DNA of 64,000 bases from Scleroderma bovista (Eukaryota; Basidiomycota; Agaricomycetes; Boletales; Sclerodermataceae), in assembly GCA_037178675.1 (NCBI GenBank), contig JAYMGJ010000441.1, forward strand, positions 62,001-126,000, in the 5' to 3' direction. This document shows, piece after piece, positions 1 to 10,083 of this stretch. The translations under genes were made by a program, and so were the position numbers. Below the pieces are notes generated by a model. That model did not search any database and had not been told where the DNA came from. It saw only the letters and a list, made by a program, of their open reading frames with translations. Positions within the stretch are counted from its first letter, which is position 1; each line of letters opens with the position of its first letter.

Positions 1-231
1 ATGTCTGAAGGTTCCGGTATTGTGAAAGGCAGCTCATCCAGTGGGTCACATCCCTTGAACAAGGATAGCCGGTGCCAATCCACTGTGCCGCAAAAGCGTG
101 TGCAGGACAATGGCACCACCTCATCAGAGGTAACTAATGAGGCACTCCGGCATTCCAAACGTTCCCGCAGAACACCCCTTCCTCCCGACCATAATGTGCT
201 AACACCGCCGCAAGGAAAGAGGAAAAAATAG
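1..231 (+). CDS. C-terminal end of an unknown basic, Ser/Pro-rich protein (5' partial)
   Basis: The frame is open from the window edge to a TAG at 229-231, so this is probably the last exon of a gene that starts upstream. The visible 76 residues are Ser/Thr-rich and end in a basic tail (SKRSRRTPLPPD, then GKRKK), which looks like a nuclear localisation signal. No domain is visible. It lies tail-to-tail with the proline-rich gene at 399-1762, in a stretch that looks transposon-derived, and may belong to the same element. Function unknown; the ATG at position 1 is not necessarily a start. Confidence 0.35.
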   Translation: MSEGSGIVKGSSSSGSHPLNKDSRCQSTVPQKRVQDNGTTSSEVTNEALRHSKRSRRTPLPPDHNVLTPPQGKRKK

Positions 232-398
232 GGGTCGCTTAGATTTATTTGTATTCTGTTCACAATTCCGTGGGTTGTAAAATAGCATCATATTTCTACA
301 ATCTTTCATGAATGCCAACCCCCAAGGACAAGTCTGTCCGGTTGAGAACTTACACTACAGTTGCGGAAGCGGCAGAATATTTATAAATAATGTCTTTA

Positions 399-1762
399 CT
401 ACAGTAGATCAGGATCTAAGTTTACTAACTCTTCCGGGTCCGGCACGGCATTTGTAGCCAAACGGTCCAACGCCATCCTAAACCGTGACCATGCCCTGTA
501 CTTCTCCACCAGGTCCATCCATCTGTCTGTGGCATCCACCATGGTGTTGGCATATGAAGAATGGGCGGCAATCAAAATGCCGTCGTGGCAGGGATGGAGT
601 GGTGGCCGGCTCGGAGCCATCACGCTTGCCGTGATCCCACATGCCCTTTGCACTGCTGGCATGAATAAGATGATCAACCATAGATAACGGAGTACTTACA
701 TGCGGACCGTGGGTCCCGTGCACTTTGTTCCCTGAGTGCTCGCCGGGAAAGATTTGATAGCTCCCTATACCACTTATCTGCAAGCACATTAGCACTTCAA
801 ATGGAAGAAGATCACGGTCCGTACCATCCCCCACTTCGACCGGTGATCCTTCTGCTATGACTGACGGACATGGTTGCACCGCCGTCTCGGACATATCAAC
901 ACTGTGTGCTGGGCTGTCAGCTAGTTGCCTAGGTGACCCACATCTGGTGTTGAGAATGGGATCCGGAGTGTCCATGCGGCAATGAACAGAACTTGGTGAC
1001 GGTGACTCAACCCAGTTAAATCCACTGGACATACGTGTAGGCGATTTGCATGGTGGCGGTACCGGAGTGAAGAATCGATGTTCTTGATCCGGTGAGCCAA
1101 GGTTCGGGTATCGCTTTGGACTAGATGTAGGTGAGCGCTTTAGTGGTGGCGGTGGCCAAATGGTCTGGAAGGGTGAGTGGGAAGAGGTGGAGGGCAGTGG
1201 TACTGGCGGAAACATGGCCCGGATGGGTGAGCCGGAAGGGGTAGACGGCATTGTCGGTGGTGATGCACAAATGGGTGGGGCTAGATCCAACTGGCTCCAG
1301 GGTGTTCGAGTTGACGGTGTAGACGGTGGTGAACTGACCGCAGGTCCTGGTCCACTGGAAAATGCTAACAAATCGGGTGGTGGAGAGCCGACATCCGGTT
1401 GAGGCCCTGTAGTGAATTGAAACGTTGCTGGTGATCGGGAATGGCAGGGAGGCTCTGGTGTGGTGCAGGACGGTGCTGCTGGCGGGAAATCGGTACTTGG
1501 CATATTCAAAGGTGCCGAGCATGGTGAACCCAACGGGGGTGGGGGTCCAAGTGTCCATGGAGAAGCTGTTACGGGCGAATGGTCCACTTCCATTGCACTG
1601 TCTCCCTCTGTTTCCGTTACAACGGAGGCGCTCTCAGATAGCGCGGGCGAAATAACTGTTCCATGTAAGTTTACATTTACATTCAATGGAGAAATACTTA
1701 CTGCGTTTCATTGGGCTCTTGTCGGTGAACCGAACGGTCTTCTTTCCTTTGGCAGGGTACAT
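399..1762 (-). CDS. Proline-rich hypothetical protein of a transposon-like gene pair; last splice junction out of frame
   Basis: Proposed exon 1 is 1762-1702 (MYPAKGKKTVRFTDKSPMKR), followed by a short intron with donor GTAAGT at 1701 and acceptor at 1656; the junction keeps frame into a long exon from 1655. That exon encodes a low-complexity protein with many PP, SP and TPS repeats. A different frame, ending at 399, encodes a compact helical tail (VEKYRAWSRFRMALDRL) that looks like the true C-terminus. The clean donor at 699 (phase 0) cannot be joined to it in frame by any AG between 610 and 660; a weaker donor at 770 (GTATAG) to the acceptor at 656 would fit. So the gene is either spliced unusually or carries a frameshift. 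It is divergent from the gene at 2248. Function unknown. Confidence 0.45.
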
Positions 1763-2247
1763 GACCGATATGGATGGGATTGCGGCAGGGTTTAAAGAAT
1801 CGGGGAGGGATGGGGTACGGTGTGGCCAGTTAGGTTTACCGTTATATAATCGACGTCCCCGGCTTAATGGTGATAATTAGTTAGGTAGAAACGGGTGAGA
1901 CAATGCGGACATAGCTTAGAGTTCCACACGGCAGATCAAGCAACCGAATATGATGCCGGAGTGGTTTGTGAACAGCCAGGCAGGCCGGAATATTTGATTC
2001 GATCAATATTGCAAATACACTTTCAATGCACGGTCCTCATTGTTACACAGGATCTATGTCCTGTTGGCATTGTATTTCCGTCCACATGCGGTAGCTGTAT
2101 TTCCATCAAACTCTATTGTACTCGATCAGGGTTTGTGTCATACACGGGAAGTGTTTATGTAAGCATCCCGAGTGTCATATTATCTGCACCGTTTCCGAAC
2201 CACTCACCCATTACTCCGCATCGTTCCCGTTCACATAGTTCATCTCA
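1763..2247. promoter_or_regulatory. Intergenic region between two divergent genes, probable shared promoter
   Basis: These 485 bases separate the start codons of the minus-strand proline-rich gene (1762) and the plus-strand Cys-cluster gene (2248). No coding exon is convincing here. A TATA-like TTATATAAT lies near 1841-1849. The region would have to carry the 5' ends of both transcripts. This is inferred from gene orientation only. Confidence 0.3.
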
Positions 2248-4065
2248 ATGTCTAATCCCACCAACTCCTCCAACGTCTCCATTCTCGACGGGGCAGACCA
2301 AACCTCCATCGCCTCTCTGAATGCGGAACGTGTTGTCCAGAACGCCGCGCAACAGATCACTACCTACACGGACGGACTCAAGACAACAAATGACACGGTG
2401 TATTGGTGGAAAGTGGTGGATATTGTATGGAATCAGGTGGTAAGTGGTGTAAGATACATGTCAGCCAAATGCTAACTATATTCTAGAAACTAGTGGAAGC
2501 CGTGGTTGAAGACCTCCCTGCCGGCTTCGTCATGCCAACGCATGTTATGGCAGCGGAACGATTCATGCCCAACCCGGCGATTGTTCGGCAGACGAAGAAG
2601 TGGCCTTTATGGGAGCCCATGCGCAACGTGACGGATGCCGAGTTCCAGAACCATCGGTGGTACAAGCTCCGTGAACGATCGGCCAATGGTGAGCAGTTTG
2701 AGAAGGGGAAGGGGAAGGCATTGCCAGTGGTGAAAGAGAAGGAGGTAAGCATGGAAGAGGAAGTTGAACCAGATTTGCCAGGTCCAATGCCAGGCCCCAG
2801 TGAAGATGGGAACGATACAGGCGGCCGGGGCCGTACACAATCCCGGACGGTCGACGGCACTAGTACCCGTGGACGGAGAAAATCACGGAGACGGTCGAAG
2901 TCGGTGAAGTCGGCGGCATCGGTCAACAGCGATGCTGAGACATCGACTCCTGCCTCAACGGCCATGGATGGCCCAATGGCCCCACCGACTGGATTTGTAC
3001 ATGCTCCCGACGAGGACCGGTGCGAACGGTGCAAGAGAGCAGGTAGGGCTTGCCCAGTGAAACCTGGGCGGGCATGCTGGTATTGCAACCGTGGAAAGGC
3101 CAAATGTAGCCTGGTGTCTGAACTCCGTGGACGGTCTCGGGCACGGTCACGGGCACGGTCACATGCTCGGTCTCCCGGACATCGTCGCTCTGCATCGCCG
3201 GAGTCGTCTAAGGCTCCCGAAACTACAGCCCCCCGTGTTTCCAAGCGACGGCGAGCACCGAGTACAACTGCCACCCCTGGTCCATCCACACCTGCAACCC
3301 AAAAAACCCCCCGAGCATCGAAAAAAAGTGAGTCTCTTTCTTTTTTTTTTTTTGTTCAAATTCAGGATTTCACTAGACTACGCTGAAGTATACATAGATC
3401 CACCAACATGGCTCCCCAAGCGGGCCCAGGGTACCCCGAGTGTTTCATCGCCCGACCCACTCACCACCACCGATGGTGACAGCCCTGCCATGACGTACGT
3501 GGAGCGTTTGCAGCACGTTGAAGAAGAGCTGTTTCTGGTTAGGAGGGAGCATGCCGGCACGCTGAAGGAGCTTGCCAATGTCCGTGAGCATGTGGGCTCA
3601 CTCACCGTCATCGTCGAGGAGTTGAGGAGGCTTGTCGCCACCAATCTGGGTGTGTCGCAGGAGATGCAGGACACTCCGTCCAATTCGCCTGGCACTCCAT
3701 CCCATTCGCTAGGCACTCCGTCCCATCCACCGAGCACTCCGTCCCAGTCGCCGGGCACTCCGTCGGACCACCATTTGTTGGACCACGCTCCGTCCCTGAG
3801 TGCCCCTCCATGTCCACACGGTAACCGGTCACTCAGCCCACTGGATCTGGCACAGACTACTATGGTCAGAGAGCTTACAGCTTCTCCTGGCCCTACACAC
3901 CTGCCTTCTCCAGCACCTCCGTCTGCACCATCGGACTCCTCTCCCGGATCTGCCACCTGCTGGGACCTGGTCCTGGCGTCTCGCATGCCGGCGATCACCA
4001 TCACTCCACCTGATGTTGCCATCACGGAGTCTCAAGTGGAGGGGGACAATATGATAGTTGACTAG
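2248..4065 (+). CDS. Hypothetical nuclear protein with a Cys cluster, SR-like segment and coiled coil (transposon-associated family)
   Basis: Three exons fit in frame: 2248-2439, 2487-3327 and 3377-4065, giving about 573 residues. The introns are 47 and 49 nt with GTAAGT and GTGAGT donors. In order the protein shows: an N-terminal helical part; a Glu/Pro-rich stretch; a basic Arg/Ser-rich segment; a Cys cluster (CERCKRAGRACPV then CWYCNRGKAKC) resembling a fungal zinc cluster; RSRARS repeats typical of SR-type proteins; a coiled coil after the second intron (VERLQHVEEELFLVRREHAG); and a tail with SPGTPS repeats. I recall repetitive families of this type in mushroom genomes, often near transposons, but no function. 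It is divergent from the gene at 399-1762. A DNA- or RNA-binding role is inference. Confidence 0.6.
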
Positions 4066-4199
4066 TAGATCATGCGCACTTTTGACATTTCAACTAATGG
4101 GTATTACAATTACTCGGACACTACGTATTGTTGCAATGTATGTTGTCTAATGGATGGCATTTGGTCCACTCCCATTACCGTAGACATACCATATCCTAC

Positions 4200-5690
4200 G
4201 GCACACAGTGGCCGTGTGAACGTGGCAGACAGGCACCGTGTGGACATGGTACATATGGTCACAGTGTGGTCACAGCATGTACACAGCACACAGGGCCGGT
4301 AACCTTGTGGACGTGGCACCAGGTAGATGGGCACGGCACGGCACACAGTACAGGGTTGATGGGCACAGAACATGCCCACCGTGTCAGATGCACACGGTTA
4401 CCATGCGGACATTGTGTCAACACTGCCCACACAGTCGCTGTGTGGCCACGGTATACGGACACCGTGCCCACACGTATGATTGCCGTGTGGCCACGGTATA
4501 CTGACACCGTGCCAACACCGTGCCTACGGTTGCCGTGCGGCCACGGTACACGGACACCGTGCCCACTTGGTATAGATACCGTGGCCACACGGCGACCGTA
4601 CACCACGTGGTGGCACGGTGGCCGTGTACCGTGTCCACACGGCAATTGTACATACCGTGTGGCCACGGCGTGCGTGTACCGTGGCCACACGGCAATTGTA
4701 CATACTGTAGGACACCGTGCCCACTTGGCATAGATACCGTGGCCACACGGCAACCGTACCCCACGTGTTGGCACGGTGGCCGTGTACCGTGTCCACACGG
4801 CAATTGTACATACCGTGTGGCCACGGCGTGCGTGTACCGTGGCCACACGGCGACCGTACATATTGTCAGGGCATGGACACCGTGCCAACACCGTGCCCAC
4901 TTAGTATAGATACCGTGGCCACACGGCGACCGTACACCACGTGGTGGCACGGTGGCCGTGTACCGTGTCCACACGGCAATTGTACATACCGTGTGGCCAC
5001 GGCGTGTGTGTACCGTGGCCACACGGCGACCGTACACACCGTGTGGGTACGGTATCTGTGTACCGTAGCCACACGGACAGTCACCGTGCGGCCACGGTAC
5101 ACGGATACCGTGCCCACTTGGTATAGATACCGTGGCCACACGGGAGCAGAGATTAGTTGTTTTGCACTTAAATCATTGGCACCCGGGATATCCCCCACCT
5201 GCCCTAGCTCTGCTGCGCCAGCCGTGATGACCAAACATCGCCGGCAGTCCGTTTCTTTGTCAGTGGTATCCGACCGTACACAATGTGGTGGCATGGTGGC
5301 CGTGTACCGTGTCCACACGGCAAATGTACATACCGTGTGGCCACGGTGTGCGTGTACCGTGGCCCCACGGCAACCGTACATATTGTCTGGGCACGATATC
5401 TGTGTACCGTAGCCACACGGTGACAGTACACACCGTGTGGGTACGGTATCTGTGTACCGTGGCCACGGCAACCGTAGGCACCGTGTTGGCACGGTGTCCG
5501 TGTACCGTCGCCACACGGCGACCGTACACACCGTGTTCACGCGGTGTCTGTATACCGTGGCAACACGGCGATCATACATATTGTGTGTGTACAGTATGTG
5601 TGTACCGTAGCCGCACGGCGACCGTACACACCCATTGTTGCCACACGGTATTTACAATTGCCGTACAGAAGCCATGCCAACATTGAGTGT
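4200..5690. repeat. GC-rich palindromic minisatellite array (GTGGCCAC core)
   Basis: The stretch is built from variants of CCGTGTGGCCACGGTA and its inverse, for example GTACCGTGGCCACACGG, alternating with ACCGTGCCCAC and CAATTGTACAT blocks. Because the core CCGTGGCCACGG is self-complementary, both strands carry the same words and many frames stay open without coding. A larger unit recurs: the 20-mer cgtgtaccgtgtccacacgg starts at 4623, 4781, 4957 and 5301, so the unit is about 158-176 bp. Copies are diverged, most strongly at the edges (4200-4430 and 5560-5690). A non-repeat segment at 5144-5275 interrupts the array. The direction of expansion and any function are unknown. Confidence 0.85.
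5144..5275. other. Unique segment interrupting the minisatellite array
   Basis: Between the repeat ending GGCCACACGG and the next repeat beginning with CCGTACACAATG lies about 130 bp with ordinary composition (starting gagcagagattag and ending near tcagtggtatccga). It shows none of the GTGGCCAC words. It could be an insertion (a small element or captured DNA) or a remnant of the original locus around which the repeats grew. No terminal inverted repeat or target-site duplication is obvious to me. Confidence 0.5.
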
Positions 5691-5918
5691 ACCTGCCGTG
5701 GGGCCATATTACACTGGCACTATGGCAACACGGTATGTAGAGACATGGGCCCACCCATGAAGCAACGTGCCACTCTATACTCAGCCCATGCAAACCGCAT
5801 GGCGACACCTACTATAGGGCCCAGTCGTCCATCATGGTCACACTCCCTAGTTCAGCCCATCCTCCGCTGGCCGTACGCCACGGCCAATTGTCAACCTCCG
5901 TTGGCCATGTATCACGGC

Positions 5919-6233
5919 CTACCAAGGTACATGGGCTCGATTGCCGTTTCGGCAGCAGAAGGAGTCGTCTTCCGTCGAAAGTAGGAAGGCTCCGCAATAC
6001 ATGCAGTGACGGTTCCATGTCGGAGGATTTATAGGCACAGGAGGTCGTAGTCGTAACGATGTCCACCATGAATCAACCTGATATGCTTTCAATGATGTGT
6101 ATGTATCAAATGCAGAGAAAGATCGTACGGCAGGTCGTGAATGATCACTTGGTGACTCCCTTTCATTAAGCTCATCTCGACGCTGTCGACTGATGCGTCG
6201 AAGTTCACGACGTCGCGATTTCGTTGAAGGCAT
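5919..6233 (-). pseudogene. Helitron helicase-like N-terminal fragment
   Basis: The reading frame starts with a basic, Arg-rich leader (MPSTKSRRRELRR) and continues to RPPVPINPPTWNRHCMYCGA and a downstream FCC, a CxxC...CC arrangement like the cysteine motif just upstream of the Rep/helicase part of fungal Helitron proteins. It ends at a stop at 5919, about 100 residues in, far short of the full 1,000+ residue protein. Sequence after the stop stays related in another frame for a short distance, which suggests a frameshift. No RepHel catalytic motifs are visible. Assignment to Helitrons is from memory of the motif, so moderate. Confidence 0.4.
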
Positions 6234-6307
6234 GACAACATCACATTCGATTAGATGATACACGAAACGAAACAGAAGACTGAATATAAAAGATGAAGAC
6301 TACGATA

Positions 6308-7119
6308 TTATTCAGCTGTTTGCGATGATGACGTCGATGGAACTGGTGCACTGTCATCACCATCACCTTCGTACCGCGCTCGTTTTCCTTTTCCCTTGGC
6401 ATACCAATCGAACTGTTTCAACTTGGACAATGGAGGCGACTCTGTAGTAGGGCCTGTCAGCTCTGCAGGTCCGAACGTAATATCTTGAATAGCAATCGCG
6501 CAACGATCCCCATCGATGCGCTGAAGAACTCCTTGGACGGTGACATGTTTGCCTACGGCTGGCATTGGAGTTTTTGATAGGCGACGATGAGAAGTCGGAT
6601 AGTAGCATGTGATACGAATGGTTTGCTGTGCTACAGCTGCCCATTGGACGATGTCGAGATCGAAGCCAAGATGGCGCTCTACATCAGTGGTAGAACGCGT
6701 GACTTTACCACAAAGCACGAAGACGCCGAAAGCTCGACTGCCCGTAGGTAGTCGCTGCGGCTCCTAATTGCAAAGCGCGATATTAGAAAATAAAAAAACT
6801 CAAATGGCAAGCCACTCACGCAGTTAGCATACAGCTGCAAGGAAGCATCATCCTCATGCACGTTTGCACTCGGTGCAAGCAGTGCACGAGCAGCGACGAA
6901 GTAGATGCCCTTATCAACGGCCGTGCTCTCAGGCCCGCCGTAAATGAACATCTCCGCAGGAAAATCGCCGCTTGGCATAGGAATGTACGCATCATGCTTC
7001 CAGTAGTGTCTCTTGTCTGCCGGCATGAATTGAATGCCATCATCAAGACCGAGGATGCCGACGAAGTTGCATGCGGACGCCATGAGAAGAGATGCAAAGA
7101 GAAAAGTTTTCACGAACAA
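6308..7119 (-). CDS. OB-fold-like hypothetical protein, likely mobile-element associated
   Basis: Two exons join in frame: 7119-6820 and 6763-6308, with a 56-nt intron (GTGAGT...TTAG). The product is about 251 residues. The first exon has a hydrophobic start, a beta-rich part (CNFVGILGLDDG, KGIYFVAARALL). The second has alternating beta strands (VFVLCGKVTRS, QTIRITCYYP, GKHVTVQGVLQRID) that resemble a single-strand-binding OB fold, and ends in a charged, Ser-rich tail. I recall repeated basidiomycete genes like this near Helitrons. It sits directly next to the Helitron-like fragment on the same strand. The start is uncertain because an upstream exon could exist. A role in single-strand DNA binding is inference. 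Confidence 0.5.
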
Positions 7120-7139
7120 TGATGATGGTCGTCAGCGCG

Positions 7140-7460
7140 TACGTCACAACTGCTGTGGGTGACATCACATGCCAGACTGCAGACTGCCCAGAGGCGAAGA
7201 CGAACTGGATGCGTTGAAAGCACGGACGCCATGAGAAGATATGGAAAGAACGCAGCATGAAGTCGACGATCGACACAGCTGATGGCCCTCACAGCGCGCA
7301 GCATATCTTGCAGCCTGCGAAGTGATCGCACTGAGGCGAAGACAACGACGATGCGCAGCCACTTCAGCAGCTACGTCACAACGGTGCATGACATCACTTG
7401 CCAGACCGCACTGAGGCGAGGACAATGCGCAGCCACTTGAAGATGACAAAGATGGTCCCG
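7140..7460. repeat. Short imperfect tandem repeats next to the OB-fold-like gene
   Basis: The words GACATCAC(A/T)TGCCAGAC, CACTGAGGCGA(A/G)GACAA and TGCGCAGCCACTT each appear two or more times within about 300 bases (for example near 7328-7365 and 7385-7440). The string CCATGAGAAGA also occurs both inside the neighbouring gene (7080) and at 7229. This looks like local duplication of the 5' part of the adjacent gene rather than coding sequence. Confidence 0.5.
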
Positions 7461-7499
7461 TGCAGGAGGAACCACCTGCCGCCGGCTTTATCATGATAA

Positions 7500-8160
7500 T
7501 GTAGTAGAAATGTTATACTGTTATACTAGTGCGTCTGTGAAAGCAATTTTAATGATCAACCTCAAATTGCACATTCGAATGACCAGAACACTGTAGGGAA
7601 GCACGGGTAAACCTGGGAGTATTATTATCCCTGCCAGGTTTCCCTAGAGCAAAGTCATTGATGGCAGGCACTTTGTTTAGCCACTAAAAGTCACTCGTTT
7701 TCCTGAACGTCGAGTTTAATTTCTAGGTGGCATTCTCGCGTTGTGCGAGTTGAGTAACAAATAGAAGCAGTGGTCAGAGCACTGCCACAAATGACGCATG
7801 GACAACCTCTCAGCGCTTATCACATGGGCGTTCCAAAGTTCCTTAAGCTACACAATACCGTGTACGACCATACCTCAGACCACAAATCCTACTGAGCCTA
7901 TGCCAATCGAATGAGACGATCTGGTGCGATGCACCATCTTAGCTGCACGGACCTCCGACGCGAGGCACAACGCGCGTTGCCGTTGATGGGAGGCAGCGAA
8001 TAATGACTAGCACTGCATTTGTCAACGACTTGTCCTGTCCTTTCATCTTCCTCGACGGCCCGCGTACACATAAGCATTTCCAGCGGCGGTTCTCCCGCCC
8101 CCCTTCCGTTAATTGCCCCCAACTACTACCACACTCTTTCACAGACTATCCACAAGCGAC
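7500..8160. other. Intergenic region upstream of the chitin deacetylase gene
   Basis: About 660 bases without a convincing exon on either strand. It must contain the promoter of the gene at 8161. The last 50 bases before that start codon are pyrimidine-rich, as is common near fungal transcription starts. I see no clear TATA box. It marks the change from transposon-like DNA to the conserved gene block. Confidence 0.4.
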
Positions 8161-10083
8161 ATGCTATTGTCGTCACTCGTTTATTCTCTGTGCACTCTCT
8201 TTTCTACACTCGTTTTCACCCCGTCTGTTGGTGCACAAGGAGGTGAGGATAGCCATCCTTTTTCTGCCTCCAAGGAGTGGGAAAGGATAAGGGCTGAGGA
8301 ATTTTGTTTCTTCTTCTTGTGCCGTCGCATGTTAGCCTCATGTCATGAGATCCTTTTCCCCCGTGCAGCGGCTAATGTTCTCGACTGGACACTCACATTT
8401 CTGAATAGAATGCCAACCCTACTATTATGCCCCCGTCGGTGACAACAAAAACGCCTTCCCCCCAGGTTGGACAGTAGCTGACATTGTCCCTGGCGACACT
8501 GAAGCGCAAGCCAAGTTCCAGAGCATCCAGAGCCAGATTCCCAACATACAACCAAAGGGTCAGCAGCCGGGGTCTCTTCTTGGCAATTGGACTGGGGTCA
8601 CGTACGATCCAAGTGACCCTGATTGCTGGTACACCTGGAAAAAGTGTACTACTCCCAAGTTTGCAGGTGTTCCGACCGACATTACCATACTTCCAGAGGT
8701 CGGTGGAATATTCAGTCAAACCAGGACCAATGTTTGATATCTGCCAACAGCCAAATGCTTTAGGCTATGGTTTTGATGATGGTCCGAATTGTTCGCACAA
8801 CGCCTTCTATGACTACTTGCAATCGAAAGGACAGACAGCTAGTAAGTGGCTTTCGTGACTGTAGTCCAACGAGTGGCTAAGCAAGGATGACTATCCTCAG
8901 CGATGTTTTACATCGGCAGTAACGTTATGGACTGGCCCAAAGAAGCCCAACGTGGTTTGCAAGATGGTCATCAGATTTGCGTTCGTAAGTGCCTTTCTGT
9001 GAAACCGCATGTGCATCCGATTAACACTCAACTTCAGACACATGGTCTCACCGCTACAGTTTGTGATTTACCACTAACGTATCGCTAGTTACTGATGACT
9101 CCTCCGCTCTGCAGTGACAGCTCTGACGAACAACCAAGCATTTGCAGAATTGTGGTATAGTGAGTGCTGCATCCCCGTTATCGAGTAGATCTTGTCTCAT
9201 TTTCTACAGCTGTGTGTTAATTTATGCTACTTGTCCTCAGAGCAATTCTGACTCTTTGCACAGATGAAAATGATCAAGTTCGTCATCGGGGTGACGCCCA
9301 CTTGCTGGAGGGTATGTACCACGTGAAAATACAGTAGCTTACTCTCAAACGGATGATAGCCTCCATACGGTGACTTGGACGATCGTATTCGATGGATCGC
9401 CAATGCGCTTGGTCTGTCAACTATCATGTGGCAATACGACTCAAACGACTGGCGCGCCAACACCGGAAATGTCACCGAAACCGACGTCGATAATAACTAC
9501 CTAGACTTGATCAATGGTGCAAAGAACGGCACCTTCAGCACCGTAAGCAATTCCCTCTAATATTGGTCGTTATTAATTGTTTCCAATAGCACGGCACAAT
9601 CATGCTAACCCACGAGTTGAACAACTTTACGATGTCTGAGGCCGTCAAGTTCTATGACCAACTTGCATCTGCGTTCTCTTCCATTGTCCCCATTGCTGTC
9701 GCTCTCAATATTACAGACCCTTATTTCGAGGGTGGATACTCCTTGCCCTCTTTCGAGGAATGTAGGCTGCTAGCATTCCTCCAGTACTGAATGCATACTC
9801 ACCGGGCTGTTTTTTACTAGACACCAGTGGAACGCACGTTGGGTCAATCATTGGAAACGGCACCAACACTGATGGGCCATTTAGCGAGCCGCTTAATGGA
9901 ACCTCTGACGGTACTTCTGGCGGTGGTGGCTCCTCATCTGGTGGCACAGGGGGCTCTGGTGGCACATCGTCGGGCAAGTTGTCGAACTCGAACCATGGTA
10001 GTACCGTCAAAGTCACCTTTGACGGACTGGGCTCTTTCGTTGGTGCCCTTGCCTTGGTTGGGGCAATCATGTTGAGGTTATAG
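8161..10083 (+). CDS. Chitin deacetylase-like polysaccharide deacetylase (CE4), secreted, GPI-anchored
   Basis: It removes N-acetyl groups from chitin in the cell wall. Proposed exons: 8161-8242, 8409-8698, 8751-8841, 8901-8984, 9038-9058, 9115-9159, 9264-9311, 9360-9542, 9590-9771, 9821-10083; about 429 residues. A signal peptide ends near VGAQ. CE4 motifs appear in order: GYGFDDGPNCSHN (catalytic Asp and metal Asp), HTWSHRY (metal His pair), CWRPPYGDLDDR, WQYDSNDW and LTHELNN. The C-terminus has a Ser/Gly-rich linker and a hydrophobic end typical of a GPI signal. The junction between 9159 and 9264 is one nucleotide out of frame with any GT-AG intron I can place, so this allele may carry an indel or use an odd splice site. 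The first intron (166 nt) is long and could hide a small exon. Confidence 0.85.

Noticed and set aside
1160..1795. Plus-strand open frames opposite the proline-rich gene
   Set aside because: They are antisense shadows of a low-complexity coding region and have no motif of their own.
3091..3375. Plus-strand frame (MERPNVAWCL...) running through the Cys-cluster gene
   Set aside because: Only its part after 3377 belongs to the spliced product; upstream it is an alternative frame of exon 2.
4110..5686. Many overlapping open reading frames on both strands, up to about 240 codons
   Set aside because: They arise because the palindromic repeat lacks stop codons. Their peptides are repetitive (GHTATVHTV, RYTDTVPT and the like) and exist equally on both strands.
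4430..5690. CRISPR-like array of palindromic repeats
   Set aside because: There are no constant-length unique spacers, repeats are diverged and nested, there are no cas genes, and the context is eukaryotic.
7043..7494. Minus-strand frames of 70-110 codons upstream of the OB-fold-like gene
   Set aside because: They are made of local duplications and repeat words and lack splice links; treated as repeats.
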